Positions 53,068 through 61,739 of a DNA stretch of 64,000 nt are shown in pieces. Position 1 is the stretch's first letter. Each line of letters begins with the position of its first letter. The stretch lies in NCBI GenBank assembly GCA_046330415.1, contig JAXLSW010000013.1:105141-169140 (forward strand). Reading direction: 5' to 3'. The translations under genes were made by a program, and so were the position numbers. Origin of the DNA: RHKX01 sp046330415 (lineage in GTDB: Bacteria; Actinomycetota; Thermoleophilia; Solirubrobacterales; 70-9). The notes below the pieces were generated by a model. That model was not told the DNA's origin. It saw nothing but the letters and a program-made list of their open reading frames with translations, and searched no databases.

Positions 53068-53480
53068 TGCTGGCCCCCAAGCGCGTCAAGCACCGCAAGC
53101 AGTTCCGCGGCCGCATGCGCGGCAACTCGAAGGGCGGGACGAACGTCAACTTCGGCGAGTACGGCCTCAAGGCGATGGACCGGGGCTGGATCACGAGCCG
53201 TCAGATCGAGGCCGCGCGTGTTGCGATGACCCGCAAGATCAAGCGTGGCGGCAAGGTCTGGATCACGATCTTCCCCGACAAGCCGTACACCAAGAAGCCG
53301 GCCGAGACCCGCATGGGCAAGGGCAAGGGCAACCCCGAGGGTTGGGTCGCCGTGGTCAAGCCCGGGCGTATCATGTTCGAGCTCTCCGGCGTGCCCGAGG
53401 ACCTGGCGCGCGAGGCCATGGAGCTCGCCGGCACCAAGCTTCCGCTGAAGACGAAGTTCGTCACCAAGGGGCAGTCGTGA
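53067..53480 (+). CDS. rplP: 50S ribosomal protein L16
   Basis: 137 residues from the ATG at 53067, which shares a base with the rpsC stop. MLAPKRVKHRKQFRGRMRGNSKGGTNVNFGEYGLKAMDRGWITSRQIEAARVAMTRKIKRGGKVWITIFPDKPYTKKPAETRMGKGKG is diagnostic. L16 helps place A-site tRNA. Its end overlaps rpmC by 4 bases. Confidence 0.97.
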   Translation: MLAPKRVKHRKQFRGRMRGNSKGGTNVNFGEYGLKAMDRGWITSRQIEAARVAMTRKIKRGGKVWITIFPDKPYTKKPAETRMGKGKGNPEGWVAVVKPGRIMFELSGVPEDLAREAMELAGTKLPLKTKFVTKGQS

Positions 53481-53686
53481 AGGGCTCCGAGGCACACCAG
53501 CTCGGCGACCACGAGCTCGTCGAGGCGCTCAAGGAGGCGCGGACGGAGGCGTTCAACCTGCGCCTGCGCAACGCCACCGGCGAGCTCGAGAACACGGCTC
53601 GCCTGGGCGCCAGCCGGCGCGACGTCGCCCGGATGCTGACGATCGCCAAGCAGCGGGGAATCGACCTCGAGAAGGAACTGAAGTAG
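53477..53686 (+). CDS. rpmC: 50S ribosomal protein L29
   Basis: 69 residues from a GTG that overlaps the rplP stop (GTGA). Two long helices: EAHQLGDHELVEALKEARTEAFNLRLRNATGELENTARLGASRRDVARMLTIAKQRG. L29 lies at the tunnel exit beside L23. rpsQ starts 2 bases after it. Confidence 0.95.
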   Translation: MKGSEAHQLGDHELVEALKEARTEAFNLRLRNATGELENTARLGASRRDVARMLTIAKQRGIDLEKELK

Positions 53687-53688
53687 AG

Positions 53689-54348
53689 ATGGCTGACGAA
53701 GAGCAGACTGAGAACGAAGAGCAGACTGAGGCTGAGGCTCCCGCCGAGGAGGCCGCGGAGGCCCCTGCCGCCGAGGAGGCTCCGCAGGAGGAGGCCGCGG
53801 AGGCCCCTGCCGAGGAGGCGCCCGCCGAGGCACCCGCCGCCGAGGAGGCTCCCGCACCTGCGCCGGTCGAGGACGCGGAGCCGGTCGTCCAGCTCTCCGC
53901 CAAGGAGGTCCGCAAGCAGAAGCGCTCCACCCACACCGGTGAGGCGAAGCCCGAGCGCTCCGTCGAGGAGCGAATCGAGGAGCGCGCCGCCGAGCGCAAG
54001 CGCAAGGCCGCCGAGCGCCGCCGCTACCGCCAGGGCCGCGGCAAGGTGCGCGCCGACGCCGTCGAGAAGGGCGAGGGTACGCCTCCCGCTGAGCGCGTCC
54101 CCGGCAACCCGAAGGTCCGCCAGGGCATCGTCGTCTCGGACAAGATGGACAAGACCATCACGGTCCGCGTGGAGAGCGCCCGCCGGCACCCGACCTACGA
54201 GAAGGTCATCCGGACTTCGAAGATGTACCACGCGCACGACGAGGGCAACGAGGCCGGCGCGGGCGACACCGTGAGGCTCATCGAGTGCCGCCCGATGTCG
54301 AAGACCAAGCACTGGCGCCTGACCGAGATCCTCGAGAAGGCGAAGTAG
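53689..54348 (+). CDS. rpsQ: 30S ribosomal protein S17 with about 130-residue N-terminal extension
   Basis: 219 residues, whereas S17 is usually 80-90. Residues 135-219 are a complete S17 (RQGIVVSDKMDKTITVRVESARRHPTYEKVIRTSKMYHAHDEGN ... DTVRLIECRPMSKTKHWRL). Residues 1-65 are Glu/Ala/Pro-rich and very acidic. Residues 66-134 are charged and Arg/Lys-rich. The ATG at 53689 is immediately after rpmC and no better internal start precedes the S17 core, so the extension is probably translated. S17 binds the 30S body near h11. The role of the tail is unknown. Confidence 0.93.
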   Translation: MADEEQTENEEQTEAEAPAEEAAEAPAAEEAPQEEAAEAPAEEAPAEAPAAEEAPAPAPVEDAEPVVQLSAKEVRKQKRSTHTGEAKPERSVEERIEERAAERKRKAAERRRYRQGRGKVRADAVEKGEGTPPAERVPGNPKVRQGIVVSDKMDKTITVRVESARRHPTYEKVIRTSKMYHAHDEGNEAGAGDTVRLIECRPMSKTKHWRLTEILEKAK

Positions 54349-54357
54349 GGCCGCCCG

Positions 54358-54726
54358 ATGATCCAGCAGGAGTCAAGGCTCAAGGTCGCCGACAACTCGG
54401 GCGCGCGCGAGATCCTCTGCATCCGCGTCAAGGGTGGCCATCACCGTCGCTACGCCAGCGTCGGCGACGTGATCACCGCGACGGTCAAGTCCGCGACCCC
54501 GCGCGGCGGCGTCCGCAAGGGCGAGGTCGTGCAGGCGGTCGTCGTCCGCACCCGCAAGCAGATCGGCCGTCCCGACGGCACCTACATCTCCTTCGACGAG
54601 AACGCGGCGGTCCTGATCGACGCGCAGAACAACCCGCGCGGCACCCGCATCTTCGGCCCCGTCGCCCGCGAGCTCCGCGATCGCGCGTTCATGCGGATCG
54701 TCTCGCTCGCGCCGGAGGTGATCTAG
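54358..54726 (+). CDS. rplN: 50S ribosomal protein L14
   Basis: 122 residues. MIQQESRLKVADNSGAREILCIRVKGG, VGDVITATVKSATPRGGVRKGEVVQAVVVRTRKQIGRPDGTYISFDENAAVLI and GTRIFGPVARELRDR are the L14 core. It sits at the subunit interface with L19. rplX follows after 2 bases. Confidence 0.98.
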   Translation: MIQQESRLKVADNSGAREILCIRVKGGHHRRYASVGDVITATVKSATPRGGVRKGEVVQAVVVRTRKQIGRPDGTYISFDENAAVLIDAQNNPRGTRIFGPVARELRDRAFMRIVSLAPEVI

Positions 54727-54728
54727 GC

Positions 54729-55052
54729 ATGGCCAAGTCGATGCGCATCCGTACCGACGACCAGGTGATGATCACCTCGGGCAAGGACAAGGGCAAGACC
54801 GGCAAGGTCGTGCGGACCGATCCGAAGCGCCGCAAGGTGTTCGTCGAGAACCTCAACATCGTCAAGCGCCACCAGCGTCCCCGCTCCATGAACGAGCAAG
54901 GTGGCATCATCGAGAAGGAAGGCCCGATCGACGTCTCCAACGTCGTCCTGCTCGACCCGACCGACAACAAGCCGACTCGCGTCGGTGTCCGGGTCGCCGA
55001 CGACGGGGAGCGGGTCCGCTACTCGAAGCGAACCGACAAGCCGATCGACTGA
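54729..55052 (+). CDS. rplX: 50S ribosomal protein L24
   Basis: 107 residues. RIRTDDQVMITSGKDKGKTGKVVRTDPKRRKVFVENLNIVKRHQRP contains the KOW motif; GGIIEKEGPIDVSNVVLLDPTDNKPTRVGVR closes the domain. It is an early assembly protein at the tunnel exit. Confidence 0.97.
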   Translation: MAKSMRIRTDDQVMITSGKDKGKTGKVVRTDPKRRKVFVENLNIVKRHQRPRSMNEQGGIIEKEGPIDVSNVVLLDPTDNKPTRVGVRVADDGERVRYSKRTDKPID

Positions 55053-55083
55053 CCGAGAAGACCTAGGACCGACTGAACCAACT

Positions 55084-55854
55084 ATGGAAGCTGCAACCAC
55101 ACCCACCGAGACCGCACCGGCGCCGCCGCCGCGGCTGCGCGACAAGTACGTCGAGGAGATCGTCCCGGCGCTGACGGAGAAGTTCGGCTACACGACGCCG
55201 ATGGCGGTGCCGCGCCTGCTCAAGGTGACCGTGAACATGGGCACCGGCGAGTCGGGCTCGATCGAGGACGCCACCACGGAGATCGAGACGATCACGGGCC
55301 AGCACCCGAGCGTGCGCCGCGCCCGCAAGTCCATCGCCGCGTTCAAGCTTCGCGAGGGCATGCCCGTCGGCGTCTCGGCGACCCTGCGCGGCGCCCGCAT
55401 GTGGGAGTTCGTCGACCGCCTCGTCTCGATCGCGATCCCGCGGATCCGCGACTTCCGCGGGCTCAACCCGCGGGCCTTCGACGGCCGCGGCAACTACTCG
55501 CTGGGCGTCCGCGAGCAGCTCATCTTCCCCGAGATCGACTACGACTCGATCAACCAGACCCGTGGCCTCGACATCGCCTTCACGACTTCGGCGGTGACCG
55601 ACGAGGAGGGCTTCGAGCTCCTGCTCGCGCTCGGGTTCCCGTTTGCTCAGGAGGGGCGCCCAGGTGGCAAGTCCCCCGAGGAGATCGCGAGCGAGGAGGA
55701 GGAGCAGCGCAAGGAGGAGGCGCGCGCACGCGCCGAGGCCGAGGCGACCGCCCTCGAGCAGCTCAAGGAGGAGAACCCGGAGGCTTACGAGAAGCCGCAG
55801 CGGGACGACGAGGACGACGAGACTTCATCCGACGACGGAGGCGAAGAGGAGTAA
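55084..55854 (+). CDS. rplE: 50S ribosomal protein L5 with acidic C-terminal tail
   Basis: 256 residues; typical L5 is about 180. The core (about 18-190) has RLRDKYVEEIVPALTEKFGYT, LLKVTVNMGTGE, TGQHPSVRRARKSIAAFKLREGMPVGVSATLRGARMWEFVDRLVSIAIPRIRDFRGL and GNYSLGVREQLIFPEIDYDSINQTRGLDIAFTTSA. The last about 65 residues are Glu/Arg/Ala-rich, ending in an acidic run. L5 contacts 5S rRNA and the tRNA. One-base overlap with rpsZ. Confidence 0.97.
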   Translation: MEAATTPTETAPAPPPRLRDKYVEEIVPALTEKFGYTTPMAVPRLLKVTVNMGTGESGSIEDATTEIETITGQHPSVRRARKSIAAFKLREGMPVGVSATLRGARMWEFVDRLVSIAIPRIRDFRGLNPRAFDGRGNYSLGVREQLIFPEIDYDSINQTRGLDIAFTTSAVTDEEGFELLLALGFPFAQEGRPGGKSPEEIASEEEEQRKEEARARAEAEATALEQLKEENPEAYEKPQRDDEDDETSSDDGGEEE

Positions 55855-56039
55855 TGGCCAAGACGTCACAGCGCGTCAAGCAGGCGAAGGGGTCGAAGTT
55901 CTCGACCCGCAACTACAACCGCTGCCGCAAGTGCGGTCGCTCACGCGCGGTCTACCGCAAGTTCGGCCTGTGCCGGATCTGCCTCCGCGAGCAGGCGCAC
56001 AAGGGATACGTCCCCGGCATGACCAAGTCGAGCTGGTAG
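55854..56039 (+). CDS. rpsZ: 30S ribosomal protein S14, short zinc-binding form
   Basis: 61 residues. AKTSQRVKQAKGSKFSTRNYNRCRKCGRSRAVYRKFGLCRICLREQAHKGYVPGMTKSSW has two CxxC pairs for zinc, the type Z paralogue of S14 common in Gram-positives. It begins in the rplE stop (TAATG). Confidence 0.98.
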   Translation: MAKTSQRVKQAKGSKFSTRNYNRCRKCGRSRAVYRKFGLCRICLREQAHKGYVPGMTKSSW

Positions 56040-56043
56040 AGCG

Positions 56044-56439
56044 ATGCAGGGCGATCCAGTAGCCGATTACCTGACGCGCGTCCGCAACGCGCTGAGCGCC
56101 GACCATTCCGAGGTCGAGGTTCCCTCTTCGCGCTTGAAGAAGGAGATGACCCGGATCCTGGTCGAGCAGGGGTACCTGAAGGGGTACGAGGTCGAGCCGA
56201 CCGCGGTCGGCGAGTCGATCCGCATCCAGCTCAAGTACACCGACGATCGCGACCCCGTGATCAGCGGCATGCGCCGCATCTCGCGACCCGGCCGGCGCCG
56301 CTACGTCGGCGGCGACGAGGTGCCGCGGGTGCAGGGCGGCATGGGTACTGCCATCATCTCCACGTCCTCTGGCGTGATGACCGGCCACGAGGCAAAGCAG
56401 AAGGGCGTTGGCGGCGAGGTCGTCGCCTACGTCTGGTGA
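56044..56439 (+). CDS. rpsH: 30S ribosomal protein S8
   Basis: 131 residues. DPVADYLTRVRNALSADHSEVEVPSSRLKKEMTRILVEQGYLKGYEVE and the C-terminal RRYVGGDEVPRVQGGMGTAIISTSSGVMTGHEAKQKGVGGEVVAYVW are characteristic. In E. coli S8 represses the spc operon by binding a leader at rplE; no such hairpin was identified here. Confidence 0.98.
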   Translation: MQGDPVADYLTRVRNALSADHSEVEVPSSRLKKEMTRILVEQGYLKGYEVEPTAVGESIRIQLKYTDDRDPVISGMRRISRPGRRRYVGGDEVPRVQGGMGTAIISTSSGVMTGHEAKQKGVGGEVVAYVW

Positions 56440-56445
56440 ATTTCC

Positions 56446-56979
56446 ATGAGCCGAATCGGTAACAAGCCAATCGAGATCCCCGCGGGCGTCACCGTCGACG
56501 TCGGCCCCGGTCGCGTGACCGTGAACGGCCCCAAGGGTGAGCTCCAGCAGCGCATCGATCCCGACATGGCGGTCGAGATCGACGACGGCGTGCTCACGGT
56601 CTCGCGGCCCACCGATCGCGGCCCGCACCGCGCCCTCCATGGCCTCACCCGTTCGCTGATCGCCAACATGGTCGAGGGCGTCACCAACGGCTACGAGAAG
56701 CGCTTGCAGATCACCGGCGTCGGCTACCGCGCCAAGCCGGCCGGCAAGTCGCTCGAGCTCTCGCTCGGGTTCTCCCACCCGGTCAGCGTCCAGGCTCCCG
56801 ATGGGATCGAGTTCGAGGTCCCGCAGCCGACGGAGATCGTGGTCAAGGGAATCGACAAGCAGCTCGTCGGCGAGATCGCGGCGCAGATCCGCCGCCACCG
56901 TCCGCCGGAGCCCTACAAGGGCAAGGGCGTCCGCTACGCGGACGAGCAGATCCGCCGCAAGGTGGGCAAGCGCGCCTAG
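56446..56979 (+). CDS. rplF: 50S ribosomal protein L6
   Basis: 177 residues. SRIGNKPIEIPAGVTVDVGPGRVTVNGPKGEL, HGLTRSLIANMVEGVTNGYEKRLQITGVGYRAKPAGKSLELSLGFSHPV and the C-terminal EIAAQIRRHRPPEPYKGKGVRYADEQIRRKVGK are diagnostic. L6 lies near the sarcin-ricin loop. Confidence 0.98.
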   Translation: MSRIGNKPIEIPAGVTVDVGPGRVTVNGPKGELQQRIDPDMAVEIDDGVLTVSRPTDRGPHRALHGLTRSLIANMVEGVTNGYEKRLQITGVGYRAKPAGKSLELSLGFSHPVSVQAPDGIEFEVPQPTEIVVKGIDKQLVGEIAAQIRRHRPPEPYKGKGVRYADEQIRRKVGKRA

Positions 56980-57000
56980 CGCTGAGAGGAAAGAACTTCG

Positions 57001-57354
57001 ATGGCAGTCCAGACACAGCAGCAGAGAAGGGCCCGCCGCAGGCGGCGCGTGCGGGCGAAGGTCCGTGGCAGCGCCGAGCGCCCGCGGCTGGCGGTGTTCC
57101 GCTCCAACCGCGGGCTCTACGCCCAGCTCATCGACGACGACAAGGGCCACACGCTCGCGCAGGCGAGCTGGGGCGAGGGCGACGTCAAGAAGCTGGAGGG
57201 CTCCGAGCGCGCCAAGAAGATCGGCGAGTTGCTCGCTGAGCGCGGCAAGGCGGCCGGCGTCGAGACCTGCGTCTTCGACCGCGGGGGCTACCGCTTCCAC
57301 GGGCGCGTCGCCGACCTGGCCGGGGGCGCCCGCGAGGGCGGCCTGCAATTCTGA
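57001..57354 (+). CDS. rplR: 50S ribosomal protein L18
   Basis: 117 residues. QQRRARRRRRVRAKVRGSAERPRLAVFRSNRGLYAQLIDDDKGHTLAQASWGE and ERGKAAGVETCVFDRGGYRFHGRVADLAGGAREGGLQF are the L18 core, which binds 5S rRNA. rpsE starts 39 bases later. Confidence 0.97.
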   Translation: MAVQTQQQRRARRRRRVRAKVRGSAERPRLAVFRSNRGLYAQLIDDDKGHTLAQASWGEGDVKKLEGSERAKKIGELLAERGKAAGVETCVFDRGGYRFHGRVADLAGGAREGGLQF

Positions 57355-57393
57355 TCAACCCACTTCCGACGAGAGAGCACTGAGCAAGCGCAG

Positions 57394-58148
57394 ATGAGCA
57401 CCACCGACGTAGAGAGAGTCAGCCCGCAGGGGCTCGACCTGCAGGAGCGCGTGATCGAGATCAACCGCGTCGCCAAGGTGGTCAAGGGCGGCCGTCGCTT
57501 CTCGTTCACCGCCCTGGTTGCCGTCGGCGACGAAGAGGGCGTGGTCGGGATCGGCTACGGCAAGGCCCGCGAGGTCCCGCTGGCGATCCAGAAGGGCGTC
57601 GAGGACGCCCGCAAGAACTTGATCCGGGTGCCGAAATACGGCCAGACGATCACCCACCGCATCATCGGCCGCTTCGGCGCCGGTCACGTCGTTCTGCGCC
57701 CGGCGAGCCCCGGTACCGGGGTGATCGCCGGCGGCGGCGTCCGCGCCGTGCTCGAGCTCGGTGGGGTGCGCGACGTGCTGACCAAGAGCATCGGCACGCA
57801 GAACCCGATCAACCTCGTCAAGGCGACGATGGACGGGCTGATCCGCCTGCGGCGGCCGGAGGAGGTCGCCGAGCTGCGCGGCTGACCATCCGCGAGGTGC
57901 TCGGGATCCCCAAGGACGCCGAGAAGGCCGAGGGTGACTCCGAGGAGAGCGACGCGCCCGACCCCGTCGCGGTCGTCGCCGAGACGCCCGTCGCCGAGGA
58001 GGCTCCGGCCGCTGAGGCCGCTGAGGCCGCTGAGGCCGCCGAGACCGCTGAGGCCGCTGAGGCCGCCGAGACCGCTGAGGCCGAGGCGCCCGCTGAGGCC
58101 GAGGCGCCCGCCGACTCGGGCGACTCCACCGAGGAGGAAGGTTCCTGA
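57394..58148 (+). CDS. rpsE: 30S ribosomal protein S5 with Ala/Glu-rich C-terminal tail, one missing base near 57883
   Basis: The core (163 residues) is S5: RVIEINRVAKVVKGGRRFSFTALVAVGDEEGVVGIGYGKAREVPLAIQKGVEDARKNLIRVP and RRPEEVAELRG. Directly after RG the frame stops. If one C is restored at 57883 (CGC GGC CTG ACC), the chain continues LTIREVLGIPKDAEKAEG, a normal S5 C-terminus, and then an Ala/Glu tail of about 75 residues that ends in an ATGA overlap with rpmD. The coupling strongly suggests that this is the real end and that the early stop is a sequence error. The restored length is about 251 residues. Confidence 0.93.
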
Positions 58149-58351
58149 TGGGCGAGGTCCTCCTCAAGCAAGTGCGCTCCGCCAACGGCGCGAGCCCCCA
58201 GCAGCGCGACACCCTTCGCACCCTGAAGCTCGGCCGGATCGGCAAGTCGTCGACCCGCACCGACAACGAGCACCTTCAGGGCCTGCTCCGCAAGGTCGAG
58301 CATCTCGTCACTGTCGAGCCTGCCTCGTCCGGCTCCGGGAAGGACTCCTGA
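58148..58351 (+). CDS. rpmD: 50S ribosomal protein L30
   Basis: 67 residues. VLLKQVRSANGASPQQRDTLRTLKLGRIGKSSTRTDNEHLQGLLRKVEHLVTVEP matches L30 with the RSxxGxxxxQRxTLRxLGLxxxxxxV pattern. It starts in the restored rpsE stop and overlaps rplO by one base. Confidence 0.96.
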   Translation: MGEVLLKQVRSANGASPQQRDTLRTLKLGRIGKSSTRTDNEHLQGLLRKVEHLVTVEPASSGSGKDS

Positions 58352-58845
58352 TGGCGCGCCTGGATCCCGAGGAGATCGGGCTGAACAACCTGAGCCCGAA
58401 GCCGGGCACCCGCAAGGACCGCAAGCGCGTCGGCCGCGGGCATGGCTCCGGCAACGGCAAGACCGCTGGGCGCGGCCACAAGGGCCAGGGCGCCCGCGCC
58501 GGGGCCAAGCGCAACGTCGCCCGTGAGGGCGGCCAGAACCCGATCCACATGCGGATGCGGAAGCTGCGCGGCCCGAACAAGAAGATGTCGATGCCGTTCG
58601 AGAAGTTCCGGACGCACACCCAGCCCGTCAACCTGGCGACGCTGGAGGAGCGTTTCGACGACGGCTCCGAGGTGACCCCGGAGACGCTCCGCGCGGCTGG
58701 CCTCGCAACTCGCAAGCACCCGGTCAAGATCCTCGGCAACGGCGAGCTCACCAAGAAGCTCACCGTGAAGGCTCATGCCTTCAGCGCCACCGCGCGCGAG
58801 AAGATCGAGGGAGCCGGCGGCTCGGTCGAGACGATCGACTCCTAG
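58351..58845 (+). CDS. rplO: 50S ribosomal protein L15
   Basis: 164 residues from the ATG at 58351. NNLSPKPGTRKDRKRVGRGHGSGNGKTAGRGHKGQGARAG is the Gly/Arg-rich N-terminal extension that runs through 23S rRNA. The globular domain follows with QPVNLATLEERFDDGSEVTPETLRAAGL and VKILGNGELTKKLTVKAHAFSATAREKIEGAGGSVE. Confidence 0.98.
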   Translation: MARLDPEEIGLNNLSPKPGTRKDRKRVGRGHGSGNGKTAGRGHKGQGARAGAKRNVAREGGQNPIHMRMRKLRGPNKKMSMPFEKFRTHTQPVNLATLEERFDDGSEVTPETLRAAGLATRKHPVKILGNGELTKKLTVKAHAFSATAREKIEGAGGSVETIDS

Positions 58846-58848
58846 TCC

Positions 58849-60115
58849 ATGCTCAAGATCCTCGGAAACGCGTTTGCGATCCCCGAGATCCGGCGCAAGC
58901 TCGCCTTCACCGCGGCGATGCTGGCGCTGTACCGGCTCGGCGCCTACATCCCCGCGCCGGGCGTCGAGGTCTCCCAGATCGACGACCTGCAGAACCAGTT
59001 CGGCAGCGGCAACATCCTCGGCTTCCTGAACCTGTTCAGCGGCGGCTCGCTCTCGCGGCTGTCGCTGTTCGCGCTCGGGATCATGCCCTACATCACGGCC
59101 TCGATCATCCTGCAGTTGCTGACGGTCGTGCTGCCCTCGCTGGAGAAGCTCCAGAAGGAGGGCGAGGTCGGCCAGCAAAAGATCACGCAGTACACGCGCT
59201 ACCTGACCGTCGGCCTCGCGTTCGCGCAGTCGATCGGCTACGTCTTCCTCTTCGAGTCCTTCGGATCGAGCGGCCGACGTCGTCGGCGAGCTCACGTTCG
59301 CGAAGCTGATGCTGATCGTGATTTCGCTGACCGCGGGCTGCGTGCTGCTGATGTGGTTTGGCAGCTGATCACCCAGCGCGGCATCGGCAACGGCATCTCG
59401 CTGATGATCTTCGCCTCGATCGTCTCCGGGCTGCCCGCGGGCATCTCCGCCTGGTGGACGAACCCGGATCAGGTCTTCGTCGTGATGATGCCCTTCATCG
59501 CTCTCGCGGTGATCGTCGGCATCGTCTTCGTCCAGGAGGGCCAGCGGCGGATCCCGGTCCAGTACGCCAAGCGGGTGGTCGGCCGGAAGATGACGACGGG
59601 CGGCTCGAGCTACCTGCCGTTGCGCGTCAACATGGCGGGCGTCATTCCGGTCATCTTCGCCGCCTCGATCATGGCTTTCCCGCCGACAGTCGGGCAGCTG
59701 CTGAATACAGCCGGCTGCCTTGGACTTCGCCGCGTTCTTCGCCCCGAACCGCTGGGCCTACGTGATCGGCGAGGTCTTCTTCATCGTCATCTTCACCTAC
59801 TTCTACACGGCCGTCACCTTCAACCCGGTCGATCAGGCCGACAACCTGAAGAAGTACGGCGGATTCATCCCCGGGGTGCGCCCCGGCCGCCCGACGGCGG
59901 AGTACCTGGACCGGATCCTGTCGCGCCTGACCTTCGCCGCGCCATCTACCTGGGCTTCGTGGCCGCGCTGCCGAGCGATCCTGATCTCGCAGACCTCGGC
60001 CAACTTCTTCTTCGGAGGCACCTCGATCCTGATCGTCGTCGGCGTCGCCTTGGACACCGTCAAGCAGCTCGAGGCGCAGCTGATGATGCGCAACTACGAG
60101 GGGTTCCTGAAGTAG
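58849..60115 (+). CDS. secY: Protein translocase subunit SecY, reading frame broken by at least five indels
   Basis: Residues 1-140 are clean SecY (IRRKLAFTAAMLALYRLGAYIPAPGVE, YITASIILQLLTVVLPSLEKLQKEGEVGQQKITQYTRYLT). Thereafter the family sequence moves between frames at about 59262, 59367, 59711, 59940 and 59977: ADVVGELTFAKLMLIV, then LITQRGIGNGISLMIFASIVSGL, then DFAAFFAPNRWAYVIGEVFFIVIFTYFYTAVTFNPVDQADNLKKYGGFIPGVRPG, then IYLGFVAALP, then LISQTSANFFFGGTSILIVVGVALDTVKQLEAQLMMRNYEGFLK. All parts are in the right order, so about 420 residues can be rebuilt. SecY is essential, so sequence errors are more likely than a pseudogene. SecY is the protein-conducting channel with SecE. Confidence 0.9.
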
Positions 60116-60119
60116 GACG

Positions 60120-60992
60120 GCTAGGACGGGCGGTCGCGGCGCTGGTCGCGCTCGTCGCCTTGGCAGCGCCGGCCGGTGCCGCCGCTGAAGACCGCCAGGC
60201 CCACCGGGCCCGCAGGCTCACCAGGCCCAACGAGCCGACCGAGCCGCTCGGGGCCGACGCGCTCTGGGTCTGGTCCTGGGACGACCCCGCCGAGTTGAGC
60301 GGCTTCGTGGCCGACAGCGGCTTCGATCGGGTCTACCTGTACGCGCAGGGCGGCTTCGACCGCAGGGTGAGGCGCGCGACCACCGCTCTCACGGCGCGCG
60401 GCATCGCGGTCGAAGCGCTGGGAGGAGAGAAGCGCTGGGCGACCACCCAGCGCCGCGACATGCTCCGCTTCGTCCGCTCGGCCCGCCGCTATCAGCGCTC
60501 GGCACCGCCGGGGGAGCGCCTGGCGGGATCACGTCGACGTCGAGCCCTCGACCTGCGCGCCTGGGATCGCGACCAAGGGCGTGTCAGCCGCTCGCTTGTG
60601 GCCGCGCTGCGATCGGCTCGGCGACGGGCCGGGTCGCTGCCCTTCGCAACTGGCATCCCCTTCTGGTTCGACGGCATCCGCGCCGGTAGTCGCTCCTGGC
60701 CGAGCGCGCCATCGCCGCCACCGACGCGGTCACGATCATGGCCTACCGCGACAGCGCGGGAGCGGTGGCCGACGTCGCCAAGCGCGAGGTCGCCATCGCC
60801 GGGCGACTTGGCAAGTCGGCGACGATCGGGGTCGAGACCGCCGACGTCTCGCCACCCCAGGTCACCTTCTTCCAGGAGGGCCGGGACGCGCTCATCGCCG
60901 CCCTCGCGGAGGTCTCAACGACCTTCATCGGCCAGCCGGGCTTCGGTGGAACTGCCGTCCACCACTACGGGTCCCTCGTGGATCTCAGGTAG
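60120..60992 (+). CDS. Secreted TIM-barrel-like protein, frame broken by indels
   Basis: A likely exported protein of about 285 residues. A signal-like stretch (VAALVALVALAAPAGAAAED) leads to WVWSWDDPAELSGFVADSGFDRVYLYAQG and, later, VTIMAYRDSAGAVADVAKREVAIAGRLGKSATIGVETADVSPPQVTFFQEGRDALIAALAEV, a barrel-type architecture. In the +1 frame 60530-60547 encode HVDVEP, a probable catalytic strand, between compensating indels. A further shift near 60690 joins the last third. It resembles glycosidase-like or DUF-type barrel proteins, but I recognise no family with certainty. No good start codon is visible upstream, perhaps because of a further error. Confidence 0.55.
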
Positions 60993-61060
60993 CCGGCGCC
61001 GGCGCCGAGCAGCAGAACCCAACCCCGAATTCCCGGTTGAACGGGTACCCTCTCGCTCCC

Positions 61061-61733
61061 ATGTCGGAGCTGAACCTCATTCTGCTCGGACCTCCGGGTC
61101 CGGGAAGGGCACGCAAGGCGAGCGCCTCCAGGAGGACTTCCGCCTGCCCTACTACGCGACGGGCGACATCCTCCGCGCGGCCGTCCGCGACGAGACCGAG
61201 CTCGGGCAGATCGCCAAGGAGTACATGGACCGCGGGGACCTGGTGCCCGACGGGGTCATCATCGGCGTCATCGCCGAGCGGGTCGGGGGAGGAGGCCGCC
61301 GACGGCTTCATCCTCGACGGCTTCCCGCGCACCGTCGGGCAGGCCGGGGCGCTTGGCGAGGAGATGGACAAGCTCGGACCGCTCGATCACCGCCGCTCTG
61401 CTGATTGACGTCAGCGACGACGAGGTGGTCCGCCGGCTCGGCGGGCGCCGCACCTGCGCGAAGAACGGCCACATCTTCCACGTCGACTTCGACCCGCCCA
61501 AGAACGAGGACGTCTGCGATGTCTGCGGCGCGCGGCTGATCGTCCGCGACGACGACAAGCCCGACGTGATCCGCCACCGGCTCGACACCTACCACGAGAA
61601 GACGAGCCCGCTCGTCGACTTCTACGAGGAGCGGGGCGTGCTCAAGCGCGTCGACGGCGAGCTCGATCCCGACGAGGTCGGCAACCGCATCCGCGCCCTG
61701 CTCGCGACGCTGCGGCTCGAGGAAGAGCTCTAG
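61061..61733 (+). CDS. adk: Adenylate kinase, frame broken by three indels
   Basis: Starts MSELNLILLGPPG at 61061. The P-loop is restored by one missing G near 61096 (GSGKGTQGERLQEDFRLPYYATGDILRAAV). An extra G near 61288 restores ERVGEEAADGFILDGFPRTVGQAGALGEEM, and an extra C near 61383 restores DKLGRSITAALLIDVSDDEVVRRLGGRRTC. The long LID has CAKNGHIFHVDFDPPKNEDVCDVCGARL, with Cys residues for zinc as in Gram-positive enzymes. Whole length about 223. The enzyme interconverts ATP + AMP and 2 ADP. map follows after 6 bases. Confidence 0.93.
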
Positions 61734-61739
61734 CCCGCG

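Noticed and set aside
58849..60115. secY as a true pseudogene or programmed-frameshift gene
   Set aside because: Five or more shifts of both signs, neighbouring genes damaged in the same way and essentiality all point to consensus errors.
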